NCBI RefSeq assembly: GCF_000514775.1
Contig: NZ_AZWO01000007.1
Coordinates: 104,863 to 168,862 of the forward strand
Length of the DNA: 64,000 nucleotides
Direction: 5' to 3'
Origin: Salinispora pacifica CNR114
Lineage (GTDB): Bacteria; Actinomycetota; Actinomycetes; Mycobacteriales; Micromonosporaceae
Each line of letters opens with the position of its first letter. The first letter of the stretch is position 1. The position numbers and the translations under genes were made by a program. Below the pieces are notes generated by a model. That model was not told the origin of the DNA. It saw nothing but the letters and a program-made list of their open reading frames with translations, and ran no database searches. Positions 1 through 8,996 of this stretch are shown in pieces.

Positions 1-420
1 GTTGGTGTCCACGACCGGGTGCCGCTGCCCGTACGCGAACGCGGCCACGGCCCGCGCCGTGTACGTGCCAACTCCTGGTAGAGCCAGCAACTGCTCCAGC
101 CGATTCGGCACCTGTCCGTCGTGCCGCTCCACGATCGCCACCGCGGCCTCACGCAGTCGGACCGCCCGTCGTGGATAGCCGAGCCGCCCCCACATCCGGA
201 TCGCCTCCGCTGGCGGCTCCGCCGCCAGGTCGGCCGGGGCGGGCCAGCGTGCCATCCAGTCTGTCCACGCGGGCAGCACTCGGGCGACCGGGGTCTGCTG
301 GAGCATCACCTCACTGACGAGGATGGCCCAGGCGCCAACCTCGGGACGCCGCCAGGGCAGATCCCGGGCATGCTGCGTGTACCACCGGCTGACCCGGGTG
401 GTGAAGGTCGCTTCAGTCAT
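1..420 (-). CDS. mutY: A/G-specific adenine DNA glycosylase (MutY), N-terminal part
   Basis: Base-excision repair glycosylase that removes adenine mispaired with 8-oxoguanine. The gene starts at 420 (ATG) and runs off the left edge, so only about 140 residues are visible. Seen: an N-terminal WYTQHARDLPWR segment, the SEVMLQQTPV helix carrying the glutamate used by MutY enzymes, a helix-hairpin-helix LPGVGTYTA around residue 114, and VVDTN at the edge, where the catalytic aspartate is expected. The iron-sulphur cluster and any NUDIX-like C-terminus lie outside the window, so they cannot be checked. It is divergent from the ACT-domain gene that follows. An endonuclease III paralogue is less likely because of the QQT and DTN motifs. 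Confidence 0.88.
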   Translation of the reverse strand, partial: MTEATFTTRVSRWYTQHARDLPWRRPEVGAWAILVSEVMLQQTPVARVLPAWTDWMARWPAPADLAAEPPAEAIRMWGRLGYPRRAVRLREAAVAIVERHDGQVPNRLEQLLALPGVGTYTARAVAAFAYGQRHPVVDTN

Positions 421-549
421 CGTCGGTCGATCATTTCACGCGCGGGACGCGCGTGCCCGCGGTGGCCAGCCCCGCTGACCAGTCCCGACGAGTGGGCAAC
501 CGGGCAGTATCTGGGTGGCGCTCTGGGCCTGGTCGGGGAGAATCCGGGG

Positions 550-1062
550 ATGAGTGAGCTTGCCATCACCGTCATCGGCCGGGATCGACCCGGCATCGTG
601 GCCGATGTCGCCGAAGTACTCGCCCGCCTCGGTGCGAACCTCACCGACAGCACGATGACCCGGCTCCGGGGGCATTTCGCGATGACGTTGATCTGCGTGG
701 GCCCGGCCGCCGCCGAGGCCGAGGCCGCGCTGGCGCCGCTCGCCGCCGACGGTCAACTCCTGGCGACGGTACGCGCGGTGGTGCCCGACGCGGAGCAGAC
801 GTCGAGCGGCGCGCCGTATGTGCTGGCGGTGCATGGCGCTGATCGGATGGGCATCGTCGCCGCCATGACCCGGGTGCTCGCGGAGGCGGGCGGCAACGTC
901 ACGGACCTGAGTACCCGCCTCGCTGGCGCGCTCTACGTCGTCCTCGCCGAGGTCGACCTGCCGCCGGACGTGGCCGCGCAGGTGACGGCCCGGTTGGCGG
1001 CGACCGCCGCCGACCTCGGGGTGGAGGTAACCCTCCGGCCGGCCGACCCGGACCTGTTGTGA
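550..1062 (+). CDS. Tandem ACT-domain protein (GcvR-like amino-acid-binding regulator)
   Basis: 170 residues made of two ACT domains, roughly residues 3-80 and 88-165. Each begins with the typical beta strand followed by DRPGIV or DRMGIV and a helix, as in glycine-cleavage-repressor-type (GcvR) proteins. There is no catalytic domain, so a small-molecule-sensing role is inferred; the ligand is unknown. The ATG at 550 was chosen because the first ACT domain starts at residue 4; longer in-frame extensions have no protein-like character. The stop overlaps the GTG of the deformylase gene by 4 bases, so the two are probably translated together. Confidence 0.75.
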   Translation: MSELAITVIGRDRPGIVADVAEVLARLGANLTDSTMTRLRGHFAMTLICVGPAAAEAEAALAPLAADGQLLATVRAVVPDAEQTSSGAPYVLAVHGADRMGIVAAMTRVLAEAGGNVTDLSTRLAGALYVVLAEVDLPPDVAAQVTARLAATAADLGVEVTLRPADPDLL

Positions 1063-1622
1063 ACCGCGAGGAGCGCGCCGGCCTCGGCGACTGGACGCTG
1101 GACGTGCTGGGCCCCCCGGGCCAGGTGCGACCGGTGGTGTCCGCCCCGGCGGCGGTGCTCAGCCGGGCCGGCGGCGAGGTGGATCCGACGGCGGAGCAGA
1201 CGGTACGCCTCGCCGCCGATCTGGTCGCCACGATGCGCGTCGCTCCGGGCTGCGTCGGTCTGGCCGCCCCGCAGATCGGGGTCGGTGCCCGGGTCTTCGC
1301 GGTGGATGTCACCGGCCATCCGAAGGCCGGCATCGGGCACGGTGCGTTTGTGCTGTGCAACGCGGTCGTGGTGGAGGCCAGCCGATGGAAGGCTGGACGG
1401 GAGGGGTGCATGTCCGTGCCGGATCTGACCGGTGATGTCAAACGCGCCGGTCACCTGGTGGTCGAGGGGGCCCTGCCCGGGTCCGGAGCGACGGTTCGGT
1501 TGGTCACCAACGCGTTCGAGGCGCGGGCCCTGCAACACGAGATCGACCACTGTGCGGGTCTGCTGTTCCTGGACCGGGTTGCCGGTGCCCATGCTGTGTA
1601 CCAGCGCAAGGTGTATCTGTGA
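1059..1622 (+). CDS. def: Peptide deformylase
   Basis: Removes the N-formyl group from nascent proteins in the cytosol using a bound metal (Fe2+/Zn2+). All three family motifs are present: GLAAPQIG near residue 68, EGCMS with the metal-binding Cys117, and HEIDH with His160, Glu161 and His164. At 187 residues it has the usual length. It starts at a GTG overlapping the previous stop (GTGA), which indicates translational coupling to the ACT-domain gene. Actinomycetes often carry more than one deformylase; whether this is the main copy cannot be told here. Confidence 0.93.
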   Translation: MNREERAGLGDWTLDVLGPPGQVRPVVSAPAAVLSRAGGEVDPTAEQTVRLAADLVATMRVAPGCVGLAAPQIGVGARVFAVDVTGHPKAGIGHGAFVLCNAVVVEASRWKAGREGCMSVPDLTGDVKRAGHLVVEGALPGSGATVRLVTNAFEARALQHEIDHCAGLLFLDRVAGAHAVYQRKVYL

Positions 1623-1739
1623 CCACGTTCGGTTTTCCCGCCCGCACCCTCGGCTGCCTGGATCGTCGTAAGTGGAGAAAAGCTTTCATCGGCTGGGCGG
1701 GCTCGGCGCGTCGCTGTCGGTTGCCGCGCGTGGCACCGC

Positions 1740-1745
1740 TACGGT
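1740..1745 (+). promoter_or_regulatory. Probable -10 element of a leaderless promoter (TACGGT)
   Basis: TACGGT ends 8 bases before the ATG at 1754, the spacing expected if transcription starts at or next to the start codon. No Shine-Dalgarno sequence is present. The same arrangement recurs at many genes in this window. Confidence 0.45.
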
Positions 1746-1753
1746 AGAGCATC

Positions 1754-2464
1754 ATGCGTCTGACGGTCGGCCCCTTGCCCCCCGCCGTTTACTGGCGGCG
1801 TCGCGCCGTTGTGCTCGGAGCGGTGTTTCTCTTCTTGGTTGTGGTTTTCTACTCCTCGTGGGGTAACTCGGACGAGTCAGCCAACAAGAATGCCAGCGGG
1901 CAGGGGCAGTCCTCCGGTGACTCCCCAGCCGCCTCCGAACCCCCGGTCGGGCCGGCGGACCCCCCGGACGACTCGGGCGACGCCGGTGGGGAGGAGCCGC
2001 CCAACTCCGAGTCGTCCGAGCCGTCCGAGGCGGCGGACCCGCCTCCGGCGCCCCCGAGTATCGATGACGGCGCCTGCACCGATGCCGATATCAGCGTGAC
2101 CGCTGTGGCCCAGCCGGCGTCCGTGGGCAAGGGCGATGCCGTTGACCTGCAATTGAAGATCAAAAATGTTTCGGACCGGACCTGTAGCCGGGATGTCGGC
2201 GCGGACAAACAGGAGCTGTTCCTCAAGTCGGGGGCGGCGACGATCTGGTCCTCCGACAGCTGTGGCACCGGTGAGGGCTCGGACGTCCAGTCGTTCACCC
2301 CAAATTTTGAGCGGTCCTATCGGATCACCTGGAACGGCAACGACGACAGCCGCTGTCAGGGTGGGGTCGCCACCGGCCCGGAAGCGCCGCCCGGCACCTA
2401 CCAGGTGTTCGCCCGGGTCGGCACGAAGCACAGCGAGCCCGTGGAGCTCAAGGTCACCGGCTGA
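1754..2464 (+). CDS. Membrane-anchored protein with extracytoplasmic beta domain, unknown function
   Basis: 236 residues. A short basic N-terminus is followed by one hydrophobic segment (about 17-35), then an acidic Ser/Pro/Glu/Asp-rich linker (about 37-108) and a compact C-terminal domain of about 125 residues. That domain has four cysteines (in CTDAD, RTCSR, DSCGT and SRCQG) that could form two disulfides outside the cell. The architecture is common in actinomycete envelope proteins; I do not recognise a named family. The start follows a TACGGT -10-like element, so the mRNA may be leaderless. It is convergent with disA. Confidence 0.75.
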   Translation: MRLTVGPLPPAVYWRRRAVVLGAVFLFLVVVFYSSWGNSDESANKNASGQGQSSGDSPAASEPPVGPADPPDDSGDAGGEEPPNSESSEPSEAADPPPAPPSIDDGACTDADISVTAVAQPASVGKGDAVDLQLKIKNVSDRTCSRDVGADKQELFLKSGAATIWSSDSCGTGEGSDVQSFTPNFERSYRITWNGNDDSRCQGGVATGPEAPPGTYQVFARVGTKHSEPVELKVTG

Positions 2465-2491
2465 CGCAAGCCGTATCGCCGGCGGGGGTGG

Positions 2492-3667
2492 TCAGACGTA
2501 GCGTTCCAGGATCGAGGCCTCGGCGAGCCGGGAGAGTCCTTCTCGGACGCCCCTGGCCCGGGCGTCGCCGACGCCCTCGACGGCCTGCAGGTCCTCCACA
2601 GTTGCGCCGAGCAGCCGCTGAAGGCTGCCGAAGTGCCCCACCAGGCGGTCGACGATCGCCACCGGCAGCCGCGGTACCTTGGCCAGTAGCCGGAACCCGC
2701 GAGGGCTGAGCGCGGCGTCGAGTGCGTCGGCGGCGGCCGGGTAGCCGATCGCTCGGCTGACCGCGACCAGGTCGATCAACTCGGTCGCGGTCAGCAGGTC
2801 CAGCTCGACCAGAGCTTCGTCGAGGGTGCGGGACTTGCGGCCGGTGGGCAGGTAGTCCCGGATGACCAGGGTGCGGTCGGCGTCCACACCGGCCATCAGC
2901 TCGTCGAGTTGCAGCGCGAGGAGCCGGCCGTCGGTGCCCAGCTCCACCACGTATCCGGCGATCTCGTCGGCGATCCGACGGACCATCTCGAGTCGTTGGA
3001 CGACGGCGACCGCGTCCCGGACGGTGACCAGGTCCTCTATCTCCAGGGCGGAGAGGGTGCCGGAGACCTCGTCCAGGCGCAGCTTGTACCGTTCGAGCGT
3101 GGCGAGTGCCTGGTTGGCCCGGGAGAGGATGGCGGCCGAGTCGTCCAGCACGTGTCGCTGGCCGTTGACGTAGAGGCTGATGATCCGCATGGACTGGCTC
3201 ACCGAGATGACCGGGTAGCCGGTCTGACGGGCAACCCGCTCGGCGGTGCGGTGCCGGGTGCCGGACTCCTCGGTCGGGATCGCGGGATCGGGCATCAGAT
3301 GCACCGCCGCCCGGACGATCCGGCTACCGTCGCTGGAGAGCACCACGGCGCCATCCATTTTGCACAGCTCGCGGACGCGGGTGGCGGAGAACTCCACGTC
3401 GAGCGGGAAGCCGCCGGTGCAGAGGCTCTCGACGACCCGGTCACAGCCCAGGACGATCAGGGCGCCGGTGCGTCCACGGAGGATTCGCTCCAGCCCATCC
3501 CGGAGGGCGGTGCCCGGTGCCATCAGGGCCAGGTTGGCGCGCAGTGGGTCACTGGCCGCGCCTCCGGTCACGTGCACGCTGATCGGACGGGCGGTCGAAC
3601 CCACGGCACCGGTGCGGGCGTGCGGTGTCGCGCCGGCAGGCTTGGTGGTGTCGCGGTCGGTCGGCAC
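2492..3667 (-). CDS. disA: DNA integrity scanning diadenylate cyclase DisA
   Basis: Makes cyclic di-AMP from two ATP and slows or stops synthesis at branched DNA. The 391-residue protein has the DAC domain with the catalytic DGA motif at residues 105-107 and RHRTA at 138-142, then a helical linker and a C-terminal helix-hairpin-helix DNA-binding region ([14 protein letters not shown] near the end). Length and domain order match DisA. The GTG at 3667 is preceded by TAGACT at a 6-base distance on the coding strand, which suggests a leaderless transcript from its own promoter. It lies downstream of radA on the same strand, a pairing also found in other Gram-positives. Confidence 0.95.
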   Translation of the reverse strand: MPTDRDTTKPAGATPHARTGAVGSTARPISVHVTGGAASDPLRANLALMAPGTALRDGLERILRGRTGALIVLGCDRVVESLCTGGFPLDVEFSATRVRELCKMDGAVVLSSDGSRIVRAAVHLMPDPAIPTEESGTRHRTAERVARQTGYPVISVSQSMRIISLYVNGQRHVLDDSAAILSRANQALATLERYKLRLDEVSGTLSALEIEDLVTVRDAVAVVQRLEMVRRIADEIAGYVVELGTDGRLLALQLDELMAGVDADRTLVIRDYLPTGRKSRTLDEALVELDLLTATELIDLVAVSRAIGYPAAADALDAALSPRGFRLLAKVPRLPVAIVDRLVGHFGSLQRLLGATVEDLQAVEGVGDARARGVREGLSRLAEASILERYV

Positions 3668-3673
3668 GGGGAC

Positions 3674-3679
3674 AGTCTA
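3674..3679 (-). promoter_or_regulatory. Probable -10 of leaderless disA promoter (TAGACT)
   Basis: On the minus strand TAGACT is followed by 6 bases and then the GTG of disA. Transcription would start at or just before the start codon. This would let disA be expressed independently of radA. Confidence 0.45.
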
Positions 3680-3731
3680 CGGACTGCTCTGCGGTGGGTG
3701 CTGTCGCGGTTACTGTGATGTGTCGTGCTGC

Positions 3732-3782
3732 CTGAAATTCCCGATTCAACCGTTTAATGGCTTTTTATTGGGAAACTTTCAG
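3732..3782. repeat. Imperfect inverted repeat in an AT-rich island between radA and disA
   Basis: CTGAAATTCCC (3732-3742) faces GGGAAACTTTCAG (3770-3782), pairing with a two-base bulge around an AT-rich loop. The roughly 60-base stretch is far more AT-rich than its surroundings. It lies just past the radA stop, so it could act as a terminator or attenuator, or as a regulator site for disA. Confidence 0.4.
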
Positions 3783-3800
3783 TATAAAACGGGCTGAAGG

Positions 3801-5240
3801 TTATTCGGCAGATGCCCGCGCGACGGCTTGGAGCGCGGCCCGGACATCACTGACCTCGATCACCTGTAGCTGTTCGGCGCGGACACCGGTGCTCTCCGGA
3901 CCGCAGCCCGGTGGTACGAGCGCGAGCCGGAAGCCGAGTCGGGCCGCCTCGGCCAGTCGGCGCGGCACCGCCCCCACCCGGCGTACCTCACCGGTGAGCC
4001 CGACCTCCCCGATCGCCACCAGGTGCGGGGTGATCGCGAGGTTGAGCCCGCCGGAGGCGACCGCCAGGGCGACCGCCAGGTCGGCGGCGGGCTCGACGAC
4101 CCGGATGCCGCCAACAGTGGCCGCGAAGACCTCCCGATCGTGCAGGGTCAGCCGCTCGGTGCGGCGTTGGAGCACCGCCAGGACCATCGCGAGTCGGGCT
4201 GAGTCGAGCCCGGAGACCGTTCGTCGGGGCGAACCGGCCACCGTCGCCCCGATCAGCGCCTGCACCTCGGTGACCAGCGCACGTCGCCCCTCCATCGCCA
4301 CCGTGACACAGGTGCCGGGGACCGGCTCCGAGTAGCGGGTGCGAAAGAGCCCGGACGGGTCGGCCAGGCTGCTGATGCCGCCCTCGTGCATCTCGAAGCA
4401 GCCGACCTCGTCGGCCGCGCCGAACCGGTTCTTCACCCCCCGCACCAACCGCAGGGACGAGTGTTTGTCCCCTTCGAAGTGCAGGACCACGTCAACCAGG
4501 TGCTCCAGCACCCGTGGACCGGCCACCTGGCCCTCCTTGGTGACGTGCCCCACCAGCAGCGTCGCGATGCCCCGCTCCTTGGCCACCGCCACCAGGGCCG
4601 CGGTGACCGCGCGGACCTGGGTCACCCCGCCGGGTACCCCTTCGCTGCCGGTGGTCGAGATCGTCTGCACCGAGTCCAGCACCAGCAGCCCCGGCTTGAC
4701 CGCGTCCAGGTGCCCGAGCACCGCGGCGAGGTCGCTCTCGGCCGCCAGATAGAGCTGCTCGTGCAGGGTGCCCATCCGTTCGGCGCGCAACCGGACCTGG
4801 CTGACCGACTCCTCACCACTGACCACGAGCGATGGGTTGGCACCGCCGGCGGCCCACTGCTGCGCCACGTCGAGGAGCAGGGTCGACTTGCCGACCCCCG
4901 GCTCGCCGGCGAGCAACACGACCGCGCCCGGAACCAGGCCGCCGCCGAGTACCCGGTCAAGCTCGCTGACACCGGTTGGGCGGGCGCGCGCCGGCGCGGC
5001 GCTGATGGTGGCGATCGGCCGCGCCGGCTCGGCCGGCAGCCGGGAACTGACCACCCGGCCGGAGACCGTCGGGCCGGTCAGCGTGCACTCGACGACCGAG
5101 CCCCACTCGCCGCACTCCGGGCAGCGGCCGACCCACTTCGGCGGTTGGTGGCCGCAGGCGTCGCACTCGTAGGCGGGGCGGGGTGCGCGGGCGGCGCGGG
5201 CGCCGGTCGTGCCGGCGCGGCCGGAGCGGGAGGTGGTCAT
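3801..5240 (-). CDS. radA: DNA repair protein RadA (Sms)
   Basis: RecA-like ATPase that helps branch migration and processing of recombination intermediates. 479 residues. Seen in order: a C4 zinc finger (Cys26, Cys29, Cys40, Cys43, in YECDACG and GRCPECG), a Walker A GEPGVGKST near residue 112, the RadA-specific KNRFG motif near residue 270, and a C-terminal Lon-protease-like domain. The start at 5240 gives a short Arg/Ala-rich extension before the zinc finger; the exact start is uncertain by a few codons. disA follows 133 bases downstream. Confidence 0.95.
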   Translation of the reverse strand: MTTSRSGRAGTTGARAARAPRPAYECDACGHQPPKWVGRCPECGEWGSVVECTLTGPTVSGRVVSSRLPAEPARPIATISAAPARARPTGVSELDRVLGGGLVPGAVVLLAGEPGVGKSTLLLDVAQQWAAGGANPSLVVSGEESVSQVRLRAERMGTLHEQLYLAAESDLAAVLGHLDAVKPGLLVLDSVQTISTTGSEGVPGGVTQVRAVTAALVAVAKERGIATLLVGHVTKEGQVAGPRVLEHLVDVVLHFEGDKHSSLRLVRGVKNRFGAADEVGCFEMHEGGISSLADPSGLFRTRYSEPVPGTCVTVAMEGRRALVTEVQALIGATVAGSPRRTVSGLDSARLAMVLAVLQRRTERLTLHDREVFAATVGGIRVVEPAADLAVALAVASGGLNLAITPHLVAIGEVGLTGEVRRVGAVPRRLAEAARLGFRLALVPPGCGPESTGVRAEQLQVIEVSDVRAALQAVARASAE

Positions 5241-5268
5241 CCCAGGACGTTAACCGTCGCGTCGACGA

Positions 5269-5922
5269 TCAGTGCCCGGCGCCACCCGGACCGCCGTGCC
5301 CGTCTTCCAGCTCCTCGAAGCCGGTGTGGCGCTCGATGATCGGCTCCGGGGGAGCGGCCGGGGTGAGCGGCACGGCGACCGGCGCCGCAGCCCGGATCGT
5401 GGTGCCACCGAAGTCGAAGGTCACGAAGATGGCCTCGCCGACGCGCAGCGGCTTGTCCAGCCCGATCAGCCGCAGCACCGTTGCCGCCTCCGAGTTGAGC
5501 TGTGCAAAACTCAGCGGCGGCACCACGATCTGGGCCGGCATGCCAGCGGGTGACGCAGTCTCGGTGGCCGTCGTTGCCGGGCTTTCCCCGACCGGGGCGT
5601 TGGGGTCGCTGCGGACGACGTTCTGGGCGCCCTCGGTGGTGACGGTCACCGTGACCTGGTTCGGTGAGTCGTTGTAGAGGACCACGTCCAGGTTCGCGTC
5701 GTCACCGGCCTGGTAGCCGTCTACCCCCGGGTAGGCGATCAGCAGGCTACGAACAGCGAAGTCGCCGCTCTTACTCGCGACGTTGACACCCTGAATCGAC
5801 GGTACGGTTTCGGCGGTCTCGGCGACCTGACCGGCGCTGCATCCAGAGAGCAGTAGCCCGCTCGTCGCCAACCCGGCCAGTAGCAGGGCCGACCGGCGGG
5901 AACCCCTGATCGAGCGCGTCAC
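5269..5922 (-). CDS. Secreted lipoprotein, unknown function
   Basis: 217 residues with a clear lipoprotein signal: a basic start (TRSIRGSRR), a hydrophobic stretch, and a lipobox LSGC whose cysteine is near residue 27. After cleavage and lipidation it would be anchored on the outer face of the membrane. The mature part looks beta-rich and ends in a His/Gly-rich tail (GHGGPGGAGH) that could bind metal; this tail is the only functional hint. The GTG at 5922 was chosen because AGGAGG lies 6 bases upstream of it on the coding strand. The more upstream ATG at 5940 has no ribosome site. Confidence 0.75.
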   Translation of the reverse strand: MTRSIRGSRRSALLLAGLATSGLLLSGCSAGQVAETAETVPSIQGVNVASKSGDFAVRSLLIAYPGVDGYQAGDDANLDVVLYNDSPNQVTVTVTTEGAQNVVRSDPNAPVGESPATTATETASPAGMPAQIVVPPLSFAQLNSEAATVLRLIGLDKPLRVGEAIFVTFDFGGTTIRAAAPVAVPLTPAAPPEPIIERHTGFEELEDGHGGPGGAGH

Positions 5923-6059
5923 GTCGGTCCTCCTCGTCATGATCGGGCCCGGTCGTACGCCGGACACGGTGGCCATGCCCGTGCAGACCGCGCTCCAGGG
6001 TAGTTGGGACTGATCCAGTTCCGCACGCCGACCCGGGGATGCCACCGCTGTGAGGGCGC

Positions 6060-6986
6060 TCAAATCAATGGTCCGCTGGTCAAAAGCAGAATTACATCGA
6101 TGATGGCGATTGCTAAGACTGCTCGGAAGGCGGCCGTCGATCGGGTCGTGGCGCGATTGGTGACGCGCTCGCCGTACCAGAGTAGCGGTGGTATCAGGAC
6201 GGCGGCGGCCGCCGTGGCGAGCCCGACCGGCGACGGTGGTCCGGGCGGCCCGAAGACCAGGGTGGCGGTCGCCGCGAGCAGGAGCCCGATGGCGGCGGTC
6301 CGGCTGCCGCCCGGGCCGAGCCGGTGGGGCAGCCCGCGGACGCCGGTGCGGGCGTCGTCGTCGAGGTCGGGCAGCACGTTCGCGAAGTGCGCGCCGGCGC
6401 CGAGTAGGGCCGCGGCGACGACCAGCCAGACCGGTGGCGCTCCAGCGCCCGGCAGCGCCAGCACGATGAAGGCCGGCAACGACCCGAAGGAGGCCGTGTA
6501 GGGCAGGACCGACAGCGGCGAGGACTTCAGCGGCCAGTTGTAGAGCAGCGCGGAGATCAGCCCGGCGGTGGCTACGGCCGCGGCGGCCCGGTTCGTCGTC
6601 AGCGCGAGCACCGGGGTGGCGAGCGTGGCCGCGGCGGCGGCAACGGCGGTCGTGCGTCGGCTGACCAGACCGGCGGCGACCGGCTTGTCAGGCCGCCCGA
6701 CCACGGTGTCCCGCTTCGCGTCGAGCGCGTCGTTGGTCCACCCGACGGCGAGTTGACTGGCAGCCACGGTGAGCACCACGACGACCACCCCCGTCAGCCG
6801 GTGCCCGACACCCCAGGCGAGCAGGCCGGCCACGGTGGTGACCGCGGCTGCTGGCTCGGGATGACTCGCCCGGAGCAGGGCCGCCACCGACCGGTTGCGG
6901 GTCGCTCCCGAGCCACCGGCTGTGCGCCCGGCTCGGTCCGGCCGGGTCAGCACCCGCGCGACACGCCGTAGCACTGAGGAGGTCAT
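6060..6986 (-). CDS. UbiA-family membrane prenyltransferase
   Basis: 308 residues and several transmembrane helices. UbiA-superfamily enzymes transfer a prenyl chain from a diphosphate to an aromatic ring inside the membrane. Both aspartate motifs are visible: NDALDAKRD with the following RPDKP stretch, and a second DLDDDARTG. It is divergent from the methyltransferase, acyl-CoA dehydrogenase and type III polyketide synthase genes, which suggests that it prenylates the polyketide's aromatic product. A menaquinone-pathway role (MenA) cannot be excluded. The ATG at 6986 has no strong Shine-Dalgarno, so the start is tentative. Confidence 0.82.
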   Translation of the reverse strand: MTSSVLRRVARVLTRPDRAGRTAGGSGATRNRSVAALLRASHPEPAAAVTTVAGLLAWGVGHRLTGVVVVVLTVAASQLAVGWTNDALDAKRDTVVGRPDKPVAAGLVSRRTTAVAAAAATLATPVLALTTNRAAAAVATAGLISALLYNWPLKSSPLSVLPYTASFGSLPAFIVLALPGAGAPPVWLVVAAALLGAGAHFANVLPDLDDDARTGVRGLPHRLGPGGSRTAAIGLLLAATATLVFGPPGPPSPVGLATAAAAVLIPPLLWYGERVTNRATTRSTAAFRAVLAIAIIDVILLLTSGPLI

Positions 6987-7031
6987 GAGGGAAGTCTGGT
7001 CGTTACCGGGCAGTCGTGCCACGCTCGGTCC

Positions 7032-7802
7032 ATGCCAGAGGCTGGCCGCACCCTGCCGCGCAATGATCCGCGCCAGTACGACGACCTGGCCGGGGAGTGG
7101 TGGCGGCCGGACGGCGCGTTCGCCATGTTGCACTGGCTGGCCGAGTCCCGGGCGGCGTTGGTGCCGGCGGCGTCGCGTCCCGGCGCCCTCCTGGTCGACC
7201 TCGGCTGTGGTGCCGGGCTGCTCGCCCCACACCTCGCCGGCAAGGGCTATCGACACGTCGGGGTCGACCTCACCGGTTCGGCGCTGCGCCAGGCCGCCGG
7301 GCACGGCGTGGCGGTGCTCAACGCCGACGCGACCGCCGTGCCGCTCACCTCCGGCTGCGCCGACGTGGTGGCCGCGGGCGAGCTGTTGGAGCACGTTCCC
7401 GACTGGCGAACGGTGGTGGCCGAGGCCTGCCGGCTACTCCGACCGGGCGGGCTACTCGTCCTCGACACGCTCAACGACACCGCGCTGAGCCGCCTGCTCG
7501 CCGTCCACATCGGCGAGCGGCTGCCCACGGTTCCGCGCGGGATCCACGACCCACGGTTGTTCGTGGACGCCCGCGCACTGGTCGCCGAATGTGCCCGGTA
7601 CGGCGTCGACCTGCGGCTACGCGGGATTCGACCGCAGCTGATTCGGGTGCTCGGCTGGCTGGCCCGGCGGGCACGGGGTGCGGGCGGGGTGCCCCCACGC
7701 ATCGTGCCGACCTGGTCAACTGCGGTGCTCTACCAGGGCTGGGGCCGGCGCGAGCGCGATCAGAAGCGGATGGACGGATCTGAGGAGGGAACGGTCGCAT
7801 GA
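7032..7802 (+). CDS. UbiG-like SAM-dependent methyltransferase
   Basis: 256 residues, class I methyltransferase fold. The SAM-binding motif I is LLVDLGCGAGLLAPHL (about residues 54-69), followed by a VGVDLTG acidic strand and ELLEHVPDW, as in 3-demethylubiquinone-type O-methyltransferases. Its setting between a UbiA prenyltransferase and a type III polyketide synthase suggests O-methylation of a phenolic polyketide. The stop overlaps the ATG of the acyl-CoA dehydrogenase (ATGA), so the two are translationally coupled. Substrate is inferred from context only. Confidence 0.82.
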   Translation: MPEAGRTLPRNDPRQYDDLAGEWWRPDGAFAMLHWLAESRAALVPAASRPGALLVDLGCGAGLLAPHLAGKGYRHVGVDLTGSALRQAAGHGVAVLNADATAVPLTSGCADVVAAGELLEHVPDWRTVVAEACRLLRPGGLLVLDTLNDTALSRLLAVHIGERLPTVPRGIHDPRLFVDARALVAECARYGVDLRLRGIRPQLIRVLGWLARRARGAGGVPPRIVPTWSTAVLYQGWGRRERDQKRMDGSEEGTVA

Positions 7803-8962
7803 CGCAGGCTGTGCAGGTGGCGCGCCGGTTGGCGCCGCGATTCGCCGCTCGGGCGGCCGACCACGACCGGGACGGCATCTTCCCGGTCGACGATTTCCGA
7901 GACCTCCGGGAGGCGGGCCTGTTCGGTCTGCTGGTGCCGCGGGAGCTTGGCGGCCTCGGCGCCGCCTTCGGGGAGTACGCGGCAGTCGCGACCGAGTTGG
8001 CCCGGGGAAACGGCGCGACCGCGCTGGTGTTCAACATGCATGCCTCGGTCACCGGCGCGCTGGGCGCGGTGACCGAGGAGTTGGCCGAGACGCTCGGCCT
8101 GCCAGACGAGGCGTTGGCGGCGCGGGACCGGCTGCTGCGGGCGGCGGCGGATGGCTCCTGGTACGCGGTGGCGATGAGCGAACGCGGGGCGGGGGCCCGG
8201 CTCTCGCAGCTCAGCACGGTGTACGAGCCGGTCGCCGGCGGCTGGCGGATCAAGGGGAGCAAGACCTTCTGCTCCGGTGCCGGCCACGCCGACGGCTATC
8301 TGGTGGCCGCCCGTAGCGCGGCTGACCCGTCGGTGGTCTCCCAGTTTCTCGTGCCGGCCGGGGACGGGCTGGCCGTCGAGGAGACCTGGGACTCGCTGGG
8401 CATGCGGTCCACCTCCTCCCACGACCTGCACCTGGAGGTGACGGTGCCGGCAGACCGGCTGCTTGGCGGGGTCGAGGGGCTGGCTCTGGTAGTGGCGCAG
8501 TTGATGCCGCACTGGCTGGTCGCGAGTTACGCCGCGGTGTACGTCGGGGTCGCGCGGGCCGCGATCGACGCCGCGGCCGAGCACCTGAACGCCCGTGAGC
8601 TCGGCGGTCTGCCGGCGGTCCGGGCCCGGCTCGGTCGCGCCGACGCGGCGGTGGCCGCGGCGGACCTGGTGGTGGCGGAGGCGGCCCGGCGGGTGGACGA
8701 GGCGCCGGGTGACGCCGAGACGAACCGTTGGGTCTGGCGGGCGAAGTTGCTGGCGGGCGCCACCGCGGCCGACGTGGCGGCCTCGGTGCTGGAGGCGGCC
8801 GGCACCGGGGCCACTCGGCGGGGGCATCCGTTGGAGCGGCTCTACCGGGATGCGCGTTGCGGTTCGCTGCACCCGGCCACCTCCGACGTCTGCGCGGACT
8901 GGCTCGGCATCGCCGTGCTCGGTGGCGACCCGGACCGCGACGGGTCGGCTCCTCGTTGGTGA
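7799..8962 (+). CDS. Acyl-CoA dehydrogenase family flavoprotein
   Basis: 387 residues. Seen: an N-terminal helical domain with a FGLLVPRELGG segment, the central beta domain entered by MSERGAGARLSQLST and IKGSKTFCSGAGHADGYLVAAR, and a C-terminal helical bundle. These are features of FAD-dependent acyl-CoA dehydrogenases and related flavin monooxygenases. GAGGAGG lies about 10 bases upstream of the ATG, and the start overlaps the methyltransferase stop. In this locus it might desaturate the acyl starter or act on the ring; neither can be read from the sequence. The synthase gene follows after 34 bases. Confidence 0.8.
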   Translation: MTQAVQVARRLAPRFAARAADHDRDGIFPVDDFRDLREAGLFGLLVPRELGGLGAAFGEYAAVATELARGNGATALVFNMHASVTGALGAVTEELAETLGLPDEALAARDRLLRAAADGSWYAVAMSERGAGARLSQLSTVYEPVAGGWRIKGSKTFCSGAGHADGYLVAARSAADPSVVSQFLVPAGDGLAVEETWDSLGMRSTSSHDLHLEVTVPADRLLGGVEGLALVVAQLMPHWLVASYAAVYVGVARAAIDAAAEHLNARELGGLPAVRARLGRADAAVAAADLVVAEAARRVDEAPGDAETNRWVWRAKLLAGATAADVAASVLEAAGTGATRRGHPLERLYRDARCGSLHPATSDVCADWLGIAVLGGDPDRDGSAPRW

Positions 8963-8996
8963 AGGTGCTGGGAGATCAGAACGAAGGGTGGGCATC

